Assembly: GCA_013368325.1 (NCBI GenBank)
Contig: JAACJK010000008.1
Location: 186,001 to 250,000 of the forward strand
DNA length: 64,000 bases
Direction: 5' to 3'
DNA from: Ephemerocybe angulata
Lineage: Eukaryota; Basidiomycota; Agaricomycetes; Agaricales; Psathyrellaceae
Shown: piece after piece, positions 12,445 to 23,034 of the stretch
Layout of the letters: each line of letters starts with the position of its first letter
Numbering within the stretch: position 1 is the first letter of the stretch
Notes under the pieces: model-generated
The model's database searches: none
Seen by the model: only the letters and a program-made list of their open reading frames with translations
What the model was told of the DNA's origin: nothing
Made by a program: the position numbers and the translations under genes

Positions 12445-13170
12445 GTTCGTTAATTCCTAGGCTCCTACCGTGTATCTGGCAAGGAGAACTTGCAAGGTTA
12501 CAGGTGGGAGGGAAGGAAGGGAAGCAAGACCCAATCTCGAGCTGGCCCAGCTTATGTGACAGCACCGATAACGATAGTTCCCACCTTACGCCATTGGAAG
12601 GTGGTCACCTGTGAGGGTCACGGTGGGGTAGTGAACCTTATTTCGATATAATTGGTCTGTGGTTCGAAAAGGTTATTGAGCAAAGACAAGGGCCTCGATG
12701 AAGCAGGCAGCAAGCTGACCAGAAGACGAGGTTTCGCTTCCAGCGTCACAAGTAAGGTTAAAGAGGTGCAGCATGAGGAATACGCAGCGGATTCCAAACA
12801 ACGCGTTCTAAATGAGGCCTTGAGGTGGAACCCGCTGTTGAAATACCGGGGGCTAAGAAACTTGCCCACGACCGGCCAGCGGCCTAGTTCCCCCAGCCAC
12901 AAAGGCACCAGAAGCAGGAAGGAGCACAAAAATCCTAGCGGATTACTCACTAAGAGCTTATTTAAACGAAGTGCAGGTCCCAGTGTTGGGACCCAATTCG
13001 CGAAATTTGAGAGCGCAGGTGCTATTTCAAGTCTTCGAGGACAGAAGATACATTAAGAATCTTAATGTTCAGGTGGGCGCGGGTGGAGGGATGCATTTGT
13101 AAGAAGCGTCGTCTTGACATTCCCCAATGACGCCAACGAAAAACATTTATGTTGACAACCTAGAGGAAAG
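12445..13170. other. Intergenic; one basic open frame not supported
   Basis: Upstream region of the minus-strand zinc-finger gene. A 134-codon basic frame (12652-13056) is open, but a hydrophobic antisense frame is open over the same bases and neither has a recognisable motif, so I do not call a gene. Confidence 0.4.
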
Positions 13171-13689
13171 ATGAGGTACTATCGACCCAGAGTTCAAACC
13201 GAGATGCTCACTAAAGCCAGACCTCACGCCCCGACGCCCCCCTGCTCTCAGCCCGGCCATTCTCGGAGCGCCTCCCAGATTGAAGCTTCGGTACGTGGTG
13301 TGTTACTGTGTATACCCTCTTCCACCATCAAGCAGAAGTTACTACTGTTTCCTGTTTCTCCGCCCCCTGAGCTTTAGCAACCGCCAACCTATAATCCTCA
13401 GCGCGCAGCTGCGCAATCGCAGTCGTCCGGAACGCCTTCAAACCCCCACAGTCAGCCAGCCTCCCACTCCCCGCCAAAGAGGAACACGAGTGCTAAACAA
13501 CACGCACCTGGGCAAAGTAGTATCCAGACAATACCCCACTCGCTGCATCCATCATATCATAAGCCCTCCCAATCCCTCCTAGAGCACACTCAATACGCAC
13601 CGACACCGCAGAAGATCGTCGTGTTCCTGTTAAACTTCAACAGCCGGCCTCCAATAACCGCTGCACCCCCAAAGGCTCCGGCTCAGTAA
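13171..13689 (+). CDS. Small Q/S/P-rich disordered protein, hypothetical
   Basis: Two exons, 13171-13290 and 13378-13689, give 143 residues when a GT-AG intron of 87 nt (gtacgt donor, pyrimidine-rich ctttag acceptor) is removed. The phase is 0 and exon 2 is open for 103 codons directly after the acceptor. Composition is Gln, Ser, Pro and His rich (for example AAAQSQSSGTPSNPHSQPAS), typical of disordered regulatory proteins. A further frame starting MSYEPYAPEASPP at 13709, in another phase, suggests either more exons or a broken larger gene. No domain recognised. Confidence 0.4.
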
Positions 13690-14089
13690 CCCTCATCCAC
13701 CACCACATATGAGCTATGAGCCGTACGCACCCGAAGCCAGCCCCCCAGTAAGCCCCGCAAAGACCCCCTCCTTCTTCGCTTCCTATCCACAAGTAACAAG
13801 GAATCCAGTCTCATGCTCAGCTCTCTCTCTCTTCCTCGTCACAAATACGTTCAAAGCATACTGACAGTCAGAGCCTTCGATACTAGCACTTCGTCAATGT
13901 TCTCAAGTTTTGGGACGTCAGAGTCGGCGGCGTCCATGGTTGACGTTCAGTCGAGGAGGATGAGATGGTACGGGTGCAAGTCACAGACGCGGAGCCTGGA
14001 GGACGCGCTGGGCCGCTGATGACATCAAAGCTCGGAATGGCCCGCCGCCGGTCGGCGCGTCAATCAAAATAGGGGCTAAGCGCCCCTCT

Positions 14090-14350
14090 GAGTCCAGCTT
14101 AAGCTTGAACGCGCCACGATGGAAGGACTCGTCCAGGTAAACAAGGGATTTCAGCGCACTACGCACGCTATCTCGCAACGCTCCAATTACGCAAGTACTA
14201 ATTATTGTCTGTACCCATGGTTTTGTGGGCTCTGAATCTTCAAGAGCTACTAGCGCGACACTGATCCAACTCGATATCCTCTCGTCCAGGTCCGCGCGGG
14301 ATGAGCGCTTAACGACCGGTCACCGGCGCTTGCCGGTATGGCGCGCGCAT
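14090..14350 (-). repeat. Dispersed repeat, left copy (inverted relative to 49405-49640)
   Basis: The reverse complement of this segment aligns with 49405-49640. A 34-nt block at about 14305-14338 matches the other copy with a single difference. Further blocks match around attaggagcgttg, gaaatccctt and ggacgagtccttc. The left copy has about 70 nt extra in its middle. No coding capacity or clear terminal inverted repeats, so it may be a fragment of a non-autonomous element. Confidence 0.65.
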
Positions 14351-16659
14351 GCACATCAATGGGCTCTCTTTACCACGTCTCTCCCGGGTCACTCTAGCTG
14401 TGATAAAGTAGGATGGTGTTGACGCACATAAGTCTCGGAAGAACAAAGGCGAAAGGATCACCATGCTTCCTGTCATCCACAGCCGACGTTGTATGACAAA
14501 TGGTGTGGGTGCGTGTGTGCGCGCTTGATCGAGGTGGTTGGTCGGGGTTGGTTGGTTCATCGGGGTTGTTTGTTTGGGTGGTTCGGGTGGTTCAGGCGTT
14601 CAAGTTACTTGTGGTGCGAGGTCGACTTGGTGCTGTGAGTTGGGTTCGTTTTGGTCCTAGTGTACTGGGTGAGAGGTGGATGGCAGGTGGGATTTTCATA
14701 AGAGGTGGTATGAACGAGGTACTACGCTTGTTGGAGTTGGAATGGCCTTTGGATCTCTGTCGTGAGATTTGGGAGTCTTTCTTCTTCTTACTTACCCGCA
14801 TCTGGTGAGTTCATAGTGGGATATCTCAGCTGTCTAGGGTCTCAATCTAGGCTTAGAGCGTTACGGTGGAACTGCCAACTCCCTGGAGAAATAACCGGAT
14901 GTTGCACACACTACGCATCTGGCCGGAAAGCATGTATTTCACCCAGAGGCTCCGGTTCTGTCGTTGGGGAGGGCCCTGTTATCTTTGCCTCGAGGTGTGA
15001 GGGGGCACACAGGCAAGAGCTTCTCCTCCCGTCTGTTTACGATGCAGGGCTGGCAAATTTGCACCTTTGTATTGAATGTCGACTCCCAGCCCCTACAAGG
15101 CATCCATTATTCTTGTCTCGTGCTACAAGCTCATGCCCACAGCGTCGGCCACGAGGACGCTTCCTGTGAATGGCAGCAACTTGTGTACTAGTACCACAAG
15201 AGGATTCAGACGGATTAGTATCGATAGGCCGCTATATGAACCCGCAAATTGAACTGCGGAACTCAGCATCCTGCGTGCATCTGTGGGCAAGAGCAACCAG
15301 ACTTACTGTCTTTTGAAACTCGTGTTGGGACATGAGGCTGCTGATTACAGCTTCTCAGAGCATTGCGGGCGTCTAAGCACGACTCGGGACCTCATAGATA
15401 TCGCCCTGTATGTCCAAAGCTTCCACCGAATTGTTCTTGTCGTTCCGGATGTGGTGGATGGTGTATCACTCCGTGGGCAGATGACCTCGATGTAGCATTT
15501 GCTTCCGCTTTGTTGCTCGATCGTGCGGGAACACCGGAGCAGAGTAGTACCTCGAGGCAATCCTTCAGGCTTCGCCACCTCTGGTGGAATTCTTTCGTGG
15601 TTCCGCCGACGGAGGTGCGCAATGCGCATTGGGACATTTCATTCTAACGATGTATACTTCAACTGGCACCCAGTCAGATGGCTATGGTATACATATCTTA
15701 TCTGGGGTATCGACTTGGAGGTGTGACTCTCTTCGTTGGGCAGATATTATTTAGCTCGATCATTTTTGAGGGACGGCGTTGAGAGAGAGATATAGATGTG
15801 ACGCTGCTTCGATCGTGTGTCGATCGTGTGTAATTGTTGAGACGCTTTCAGATATACTCGACATCTACCCAAGTCCTAGGGAGCCTAAGTTCTTTTTCGA
15901 CTTTCTTGGTTTCAGGGCCAATAAGCCTGGCTATGTAGCGCGCCACTGGCGAATGATCTGCGGGCCTCATGAATCGGAGCCCGTTCAAACGACGGTCCTG
16001 GGCAACCGTATACCCGTTTCATCGCCTTTAAGCCTCGGGGAGGGGTTTAACCACCTTAGTCCTACGCGTGTTATAGAGAAATGGTGGCGCTAGTGGATTC
16101 ATTGCGAGCTGGCAGCGTGATCACCGCTGGATAAAGAGGAGTGGGGGTTGTCTGGTCAAACAAAGGATCCCGAGCGTCAGGTTTACGTGTCTTCCGCCTC
16201 GGTGTAGGTCTTCCATACTGCGCGGCAACGTCCGTAGCACTGCCAGTTAATCGTCGCCTTTGTTGGCCCTACAAGAGGACAATGTCTGAAAGCAGTTCGC
16301 CGCGAGTTGCTATAAAAGTCGCTGTGTGCCATGCCATGCTGTTGGGAGAACAATGAAGTGCGCAAAGACGGTGGGCGTTGGGAGGGCGTTCCGCTAGTCA
16401 AGGAGTGAATTTTCACTCGAAAAGCCCTTCCGCCTTCCAACTTGGTGTAGGCGGAAGCATATCGGTTTGGGCGGTTATATTGGTGGCTGTGAAATTACCC
16501 TTTCAGGGGCTGTTCCCATAACAAAGCGCCCGGGGTAGCCCCCAAATTGCTGCGGTACCTGGAACAAGAAAGGGCTGAGATCCACATAACAATGGCCCAA
16601 GCGAAGGCTCGGTGTAAGCGGAGAAAAGGCCGCAAAGGAGAAAGCGCCTGCCGAGCGGC
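14351..16659. other. Intergenic, no gene recognised, left flank of the array
   Basis: About 2.3 kb of unique sequence between the dispersed repeat and the first array copy. Contains GT-rich stretches (14500-14650) and short frames only. The array homology begins abruptly at about 16660. Confidence 0.45.
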
Positions 16660-16803
16660 ATCGACCTGTGGGAACCGCATGGGTGGCAACCTTTTTGTGT
16701 AGATCATTTTGCTCGGTTATACATATACTCTTTCTCCCATTACCACCACCACCACCATCACGGTGATACGACGAGCTAAGCCCCTTGCTCGCTGTCCACG
16801 ACG

Positions 16804-18898
16804 ATGAGCTCCGCAGCGACCGCCATGGCCGCACCCGCGGCCCACGCCCAGCCCTCGTCGTCGGCCTCCCCAGTTATCAGGACAGGCACCCTAGCTGTGA
16901 GAGAGCGGACGACGTTTGGAGGACGCACCTGGAGGTCGAGAGGCGTTGTGCTCAGCGCGAGCACGCTGACGATACACCAGGTGCGCAATGATATTTCGTC
17001 GTCAGCACGGCGGAACCGGCAATTACTGACATTGATCATCGTGTGGTAGCCCTCGCGACACGTTCTACTGCCGTTGGGTTCGATAACAGAGCTTGAGCGT
17101 TCGGACTTGACGAACCATTCTTTGACCGTGAAGTGCGCTGGAAAGACCTACCACCTTTCTTTCGACTCGGATGCGGAGCTGTATGATTGGCGCGACGACA
17201 TGTACACCCGGTGCCCGCTGGGCGCACAGACGACCGGCCCCTTCAACTTCCAGCACACGGCCCACCTTGGCGTCGACGGCGCTGTTGGGACATTCGCTGT
17301 GAGTGCTCGATATCCGATACTATCATTGACCATAGGTTCGGTGATACCATCGGTTCGTTGACACCCAAACGACCGAGCCTCCAGCGAACCTCATTTTCTC
17401 TAATTCCCGGTCGTTTTTCCTCAAACGAATTGCAGAATCGTGTTCGGAGTGCATTCCGAGCACGTATACCAATTTTCAGAGCGAACGGACCCCGGGAAGG
17501 GGGACTCACCGAACCTATGGTCAATGATAGTAGCCAGCGTCCTCCTGCGACACAGCAGAGGGCCGTGCCGCAAGGCTAATTAAAGCTGTCACTAACGTAT
17601 TTCATGACAGGAATCCACCACTCTACCCCTTTATGCGGAGCTGATGGGCCGTTCTGCAGCAGCCGCTCAGGGTATCACACCTGCTGCTGCTGCCGCTCGC
17701 ACCGCTGCTGCGGGTACCACGAGCTACCCCGGCCCGTCCAAATCAACGCGGCGTCGGTCCAACCCCCTCAACGGAGCTATCATCCTCAACAACAACAACA
17801 ACGTCAACATTGAAGGCGTGTACCTCGTCAAGCAGGCTGGCATGTTCATCGGCTGGTATTGGAAAGAGAGATGGCTTTCCTTGAAGGGCTCGTCCCTGAC
17901 CATTCATGCGGGAAAGTCCAAGGTACGCATCGGAGCCCCACTGAATAACGTGTTGCTTTGTTCTTACATGTTTTGAATTGAATGGTAGGCATCAACCCCG
18001 GCCAAGGAAATCCCTTTATCGACCATAACGAGCGTGGAGCCCGATCCGAAGAGATCAAATTGTTTATTTGTGGCAACGACGCAGCGCGAGACGTGCCTCT
18101 ACATCCTCTTTCCTAGCGATGGGGACCTGTATGAATGGCGCGAGGCGATCTATCTGCGTAGTGGACTCTCGTCGGATATTGGGATGCCGACTGATTTCAT
18201 GCATCCGATCCATGTCAGCTACGACCAGGATACGGGAGAACTCAAGGTAAGTTAGCAGTCACTTGTCGATCTATTCATGCCCGCATATCGGTTCTTCTTC
18301 GCCTCATGTCCCATCTATTCTTGTTTGAACACTATGGACCTAGCTAACAACATGCATCTGTCACCAGGGATTCCCAGATCAATGGAAAGTCGACCCCTCA
18401 CTCGTCCAGCCACTCGTCGCCAAGATCTCCGTGCAGACGGGCACGAACGGCCGCTCAAGTCGCCGGCGCTCGCAGCCAACCCCCGCACGCGGAGCCCACG
18501 AGGCGCTGGACCTCACCTCCGCCATCGCCAACGCGACAGCCGCAGGAATTGCCAAAACGGCGCCCAACTCCCCCGTTGCCAAGTCGCCTGCAACCGGCTC
18601 ACCCACGAAGTCGAGGACGACGACGAGTTCCACGTTGTCGTTATCCCCGCAGGCGTCGACTAGAGCTCCTGCGAACGGAGCGCGAGGACCGCCTCAGCAG
18701 GACCTTGGCTTTGGCGCTGTGGCGGGGAGCGCGTCGACGACGGGCACGAGTATGTTGAGCCAGTTCTCGGCGGGATCGAGTTTGGACAGTCAAGGGACGC
18801 TCGTGAGTCTGCCCGGGTCGTTGGTGAAGGGGCAGAGTTTGGGGAAGGCGCCGGTTCTTGGTGTCGTGCAGGAGATATCTGCGACTACTACGAAGTGA
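16804..18898 (+). CDS. PH-CRIB-PH-CRIB protein, copy 1 (no kinase domain)
   Basis: Five exons: 16804-16980, 17050-17298, 17611-17922, 17989-18246, 18368-18898; phase 0 at all junctions; 508 residues. PH domain 1 spans about 23-122 (core VIRTGTLAVRERTTFGG, terminal helix LYDWRDD). It is followed by a degenerate CRIB, PFNFQHTAHLGVDGAVGTF (about 123-141). After an Ala-rich, basic linker, PH domain 2 runs from about 207 to 300 (GVYLVKQAGMFIGWYWKERW; LYEWREAI). CRIB 2 (about 310-338, IGMPTDFMHPIHVSYDQDTG then GFPDQW) fits I-x-x-P-x2-F-x-H-x2-H-V closely. The rest is Ser/Thr/Pro-rich. PH-CRIB is the front half of Cla4-type PAK kinases, but no kinase follows. It may bind phosphoinositides and Cdc42/Rac-GTP as a scaffold or competitor (inference). 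Intron 2 is enlarged to 312 nt by a MITE. Confidence 0.88.
17320..17530. mobile_element. MITE with perfect terminal inverted repeats, TA target duplication
   Basis: A 211-bp insertion in intron 2 of PH-CRIB copy 1, absent from copies 2-4. The ends CTATCATTGACC... and ...GGTCAATGATAG are perfect inverted repeats over about 25 bp. TA dinucleotides flank both sides (17318-17319 and 17531-17532), the target duplication expected of Tc1/mariner-type elements. There is no coding capacity, so it is non-autonomous. It lies wholly inside the intron and leaves the splice sites intact. Confidence 0.88.
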
Positions 18899-20838
18899 GG
18901 TGGCCCCTAGGCTTGACTGCCCTCTTTCGACTTCTCTCTCTCTCGAACGACACGATGGGGACGTCTATGACTCAGGGGCTTGTCTGTTCTGGATTGCTTT
19001 CGCCGGCCGGATTATCTCCGTACCCTCCCCTCGCTAACCCCGTCCAGAGGCTTGCCCCTCCTCTCTTCTCGTGCGTTTGCTCTCCAGGCCCTGCGCCGTT
19101 CTCTCCCCCGTTTTCTTCTTCTCGTCTCGTCTCCAGCCATGATGCATGCCACGAACGAACGACCGACCGAACGATACCCCTCGGATCCTGCCATCAGGTG
19201 GAGCGGATGTTCACTTCCCGAGTTCCCTTTAACGCCCTTTCTTTTTGTTTTTCTCGTATCTGGAGTGGATCTCTGTTCTTAGTGTTACCCTTCGTTCGCT
19301 TTCTGTCTGTCTTCTTTCTCTTAATCCCGTTCGGTTCTTCCTTCTTCTGGCGTTCTGGGTTCTTCTGCCCGGTTTATTGTTTCGACGAGGCGCGACCTAG
19401 CCCGCTCGCGCCCACTCACGCACTTATTACCCACCCACCTATCGTATTCTCCCCAATGCTGTTGCTTTTGGTATACCGTACAACTCCCGCCAGTTTGGCT
19501 CTCGTTCGTTCGTTTATTCCCCTCCACATTCCTCCTCTACTATAACCAACTCTCTCTTTCCCTCAATCTCAATCTCATCCCTGCCTCCTTATAATCCCCA
19601 TCCATCTGTGTACCCTCGAAGATATCCGTTATCCATCCGTCCATGTCCTGTTACTGTTGTTGTTGTCCTACCTCTACCCTCTACCCTCTACCCTGTGTGT
19701 TTGTGCTTGGATGCCGATACTCTCCCTCTGTCTGTTCTCCCTCGCTGTGCTGTCCTACTCTGACTCTGCTGTTCATTGTTGTTCGTGTTGGTCGAGATGG
19801 ATGATATACTTAATGTATTTTTATGTATAGTACGCGGTTCTAGATAAACGTATTTTTCGTAATATCGGTCGCGAACTTGGCGAGCGTCTGCGGCTCTCGT
19901 TTTTTCTGCCAGCGAGGACCCGAATGGCGGGGGCCCTGAGACTCTGAGAGGACTGGAGTGACCCAGGAGAGGCCCCGTGGTAAGCATTGATGTGTGGCAT
20001 GTCACGAACGGGCGCGCGCGTTGTGTCGGCTTCTCGTATGCCAGCCGGAGATCAACATAACACCCGAAGCCTGATTGCTGTGATGGCCTTGCTCGCTGTG
20101 ATGCGACGTTCGTCGGGAATTGCTTTTTATGGGTAGAAAATGTCTATTTGGGGCTAAAAAGACGAAAAACCAGCTAAGTTATTTACTCTACTAGACTACA
20201 TTCTCCCTTTCCAGACTGGGGTGACCATCCCGCGACCATGAGTACATCTCTCTGTTGAAGGAGGTGCAGAGCATGGCCGGGCATAACTTGGGGTGAATAC
20301 CCTTCGTTAGGGGAGACGGCACGAAAGCACGCTGGCTTATATAGCCCTGCAGACTCTTGGCAGCCAGCTGGCAAGTGGGCAACCGGGCATGCCGGCTGTC
20401 CGCTTGGGAGAGGTACGTACATGATATTTCCGACCACTGATTTATGGTTTCTGCTCCTCCGCCCTCGGTATCGCGTCCGGTTTCCTTTCGTTCCCTCTAC
20501 TCATCCAACTTAGTTTAGACCTCGCATATACACCTCGAATTGCCTCGAGACAATGCTACTATTTATCGCCCAGTCGTAGCGCTGCTCCCGAGTCAATCAA
20601 CTTATAATTTATTCCCGGCGCACACAATCTCGGCTAACGGACTTGGTAATTCGGCTCATCGAATTACTGGGCACTCGCACCATATTCGCATTGTTGGCCC
20701 ATGCCGTTTATTCACCTCTGACACGTCCGCTTCTAACCACGTCGACACAATTCCCTCACGGTCTCTCCAACGTCTCCCCACGCCATGTAAGTCGTTGAAG
20801 CACATCTACTCAGCCTCACACATCTGACCACATGCTAG
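18899..20838 (+). other. 3' region of copy 1 and spacer promoter-like stretch
   Basis: A pyrimidine-rich 3' UTR runs to about 19850 and ends in an AT-rich, polyadenylation-like stretch (tacttaatgtatttttatg) present in all four copies. A segment at about 19855-20020 is shared with copy 4 (49230-49400) but not with copies 2 and 3. At 20337-20344 a TATA-like TTATATAG/CTATATAA occurs, repeated in the other spacers. A frame open for about 70 codons runs up to a donor at 20786, with an intron at 20787-20838 leading into part A of the intron-rich locus. Confidence 0.5.
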
Positions 20839-22202
20839 GGGTCATCGTTCTCGCTCGCCGGAAGTCGATATATTGCCTCGCAACGTCACAAAGGTTAGCA
20901 TGCCTCCAATTTGTAACCTCGAGCTCATCTAAAGAAACAGAAGGCTGTACAAGAACTTCGTCACTGCGGCTCGAGGTAAACTCAATGCTCACCTCTGTAT
21001 GTTTCCTCTCTGACGTGTCACCGGGCAGGCTTTCAACGACACGCTATGTTCGGGATGTAAGGAGTCAGCCACCGGTGAGTGTCTATTTACCCCCTCACTG
21101 CGGCGCGCTGACGACGCAATTAGACGCATTTTTGAATGCATAGGCCCACGCCTTCTGGACCGCAGAGCCACACGGTGAGTAACCAGCTCATATCCTCCAC
21201 AGAAACATCCATACTCAACCACCATAGCCAAGCACCCTAACCACAGAGCATACGTGTCATACCCAGCCTCGCACACAAGCTCCCTAGGCCACACCCACGG
21301 TCCAACCTCGACCGCCGGACGCCCAAAAACGGATTTTCGCAACCCACCCGCATGGACATGCAGGTGAGATTGGCCGTGCCGTATCATCTCGACCCATTCT
21401 CGGTCCTGAACTCTCTATTCAGCGCTCTCGGGTTCGTGCTCATCGCCTTGTCATCGCCATCAACCGACCACTCAACCCCTTTTTCCGGACGCCCAAAAAT
21501 CAAGAAATTAGACCCTTTCAGACGGCACTTTCTCTCTCATTGCCACCTTGTCACCAACGAGCCTTGGACAAGCCCCTCTTGCACGGCGTTATTCCGCAGA
21601 AGTCCAAGGTGAGAATTACATTCATCTCGCAACTCTCTCGTCACTGACGAGACCCATGCGCCGATCAGCCCTGTCAAACAATTTCGCCCGTCGGCAGACA
21701 CGGTATGTCAAGTTCTCCTCGGTTCCGCGTCGATCACTCACTAATTGAATTTGCTGCAGTGCCGGGTTGGTGCCGGGCGCTCAGAATCGCGAGGGAAAGC
21801 TTCGTACGTCCACTCCCGTCTCTTCGTCTCAAATCCAGGCCTTAATTTTGAACACAGACCCATTTCCCGGAACTCCAAAAATCGAAAAATCCATCCCGCC
21901 GTCTTCTTCAGCCCGCCGGCAACAAAAACCGTACGTCAGATTCTTCCCCGGGCTCCGCTCCGATCACTCACCAATTGAATTTAGGGTAGCAGGACCCACA
22001 GAATTGCGAGAAGGGGACAGGAAACGATGTGGTTGAGCCTCGGTACGTTTACTTCCGGCTCTTCGTTCCTATTCCAGGCCTTGAAAATCACAACAGACCC
22101 GTTTCCCGGAACTCCGAAAATCGTAAAACCCATCGCGCTGCCCTCAAGGCACACGGCAGGGCTTCGCGTATCGGCAAGTCTCAGCCCCACCAGCTCGGTT
22201 GA
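20839..22202 (+). CDS. Intron-rich locus part A, copy 1: putative gene of short exons
   Basis: Ten GT-AG introns can be removed to give one open frame of 259 codons over 11 exons: 20839-20893, 20941-20975, 21029-21074, 21144-21174, 21247-21363, 21423-21608, 21669-21702, 21760-21803, 21858-21930, 21990-22042 and 22097-22202 (stop TGA). Phases agree at each junction. Two exon-intron units are duplicated and read in the same frame (PISRNSKNRKIHPA and PVSRNSENRKTHRA). An earlier pair is GRPKTDFRNP and GRPKIKKLDP. The product would be Arg/Ser/Pro-rich with no known domain. The 5' end is unknown: an upstream exon ends at 20786 but has no clear ATG. The strand is C-rich, which lowers stop frequency, so coding status is uncertain. 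Confidence 0.35.
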
Positions 22203-23034
22203 ATTACATAGGGTTACGGAAAAGGTCTCGGCGATAACGAGACTCGCAGGGATAAGCGAGGCGCGGCCGTCCGCCATTGCGCCACCTTCCGCGCCCTGAA
22301 TGTACTTGTAATGTAGTCTCCCTTGTTCTTTGATGACTGCCGTATGATACATAATGCTCGGAATACCCCCAAGGATGGTTCGACGAGCACCCGGGGCGCG
22401 GCTGGCGCGCTCCGCGCGCGCGAAGTTATTCGAAATTCTCACTGCACGGGAACCTTGAGGATACTCTCCTCCTCCATTTCACCTCGCATTTACCGCTATG
22501 CACGCTTCATGGCGATGAGATTTTGATTGAGATGTCGTCACACCCGTGCGGATCGCGTGGCAACGAGAAGTTGCGAAAATGAGTCAAATCTCGCGAGAAT
22601 TCGGAGACAACAGACACATAGGTTTCGCACTCAATACGCGCTGATACCATACATCTGAGCTGCCTCTGTGGCGTGTAGTGAGGCCATGGACTTCCATCTA
22701 CAGAGTACAGGCCAGATATCGGCCAAAATCGGTCGCGATTTGTAGAAATTCCAACGCGCGTCATCGGGCGCTTAAATTGGCGCCCCGCAATCGACGCGCT
22801 TTCTGCCCTAATCCAGTCCTTGCAGTGGGTAGAATCTCTCTGATATCAAGCGTGGGTAGTGCCTATAGCATGGAATGGGCTTACCCTGGTGACTGAAGGA
22901 CGAAATAGACCCGGGGAACTGAGATCTCGGGAGTATGCCCTCCCCACACCCTTCAACACAATCTCGCCCTTAGACTCGTTTCCCTGTCGATAGAGACATC
23001 TTAGGTCACTCACGTTAACACATCATACGTATTG
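22203..23034. other. Spacer between parts A and B of the intron-rich locus
   Basis: No continuous frame found. It contains a GGGCGCTTAA motif within a short hairpin (22766-22788). A minus-strand frame of 153 codons over 21981-22442 is broken in spacer 3, so it is not called. Confidence 0.4.

Noticed and set aside
12652..13056. Basic 134-codon plus-strand frame
   Set aside because: A hydrophobic frame is open on the opposite strand over the same bases and no family motif is seen on either.
13709..13864. Frame starting MSYEPYAPEASPP downstream of the Q/S/P-rich exon
   Set aside because: Composition suggests a former exon, but no splice sites joined it in phase to the upstream exons.
20989..21387. 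Minus-strand 132-codon frame, repeated in all three spacers
   Set aside because: It runs antisense through several clear plus-strand introns and shows no motif. Its recurrence follows only from the duplication.
21981..22442. Minus-strand 153-codon frame in spacers 1 and 2
   Set aside because: The diverged spacer 3 breaks and shifts this frame with small indels, and it overlaps plus-strand introns.
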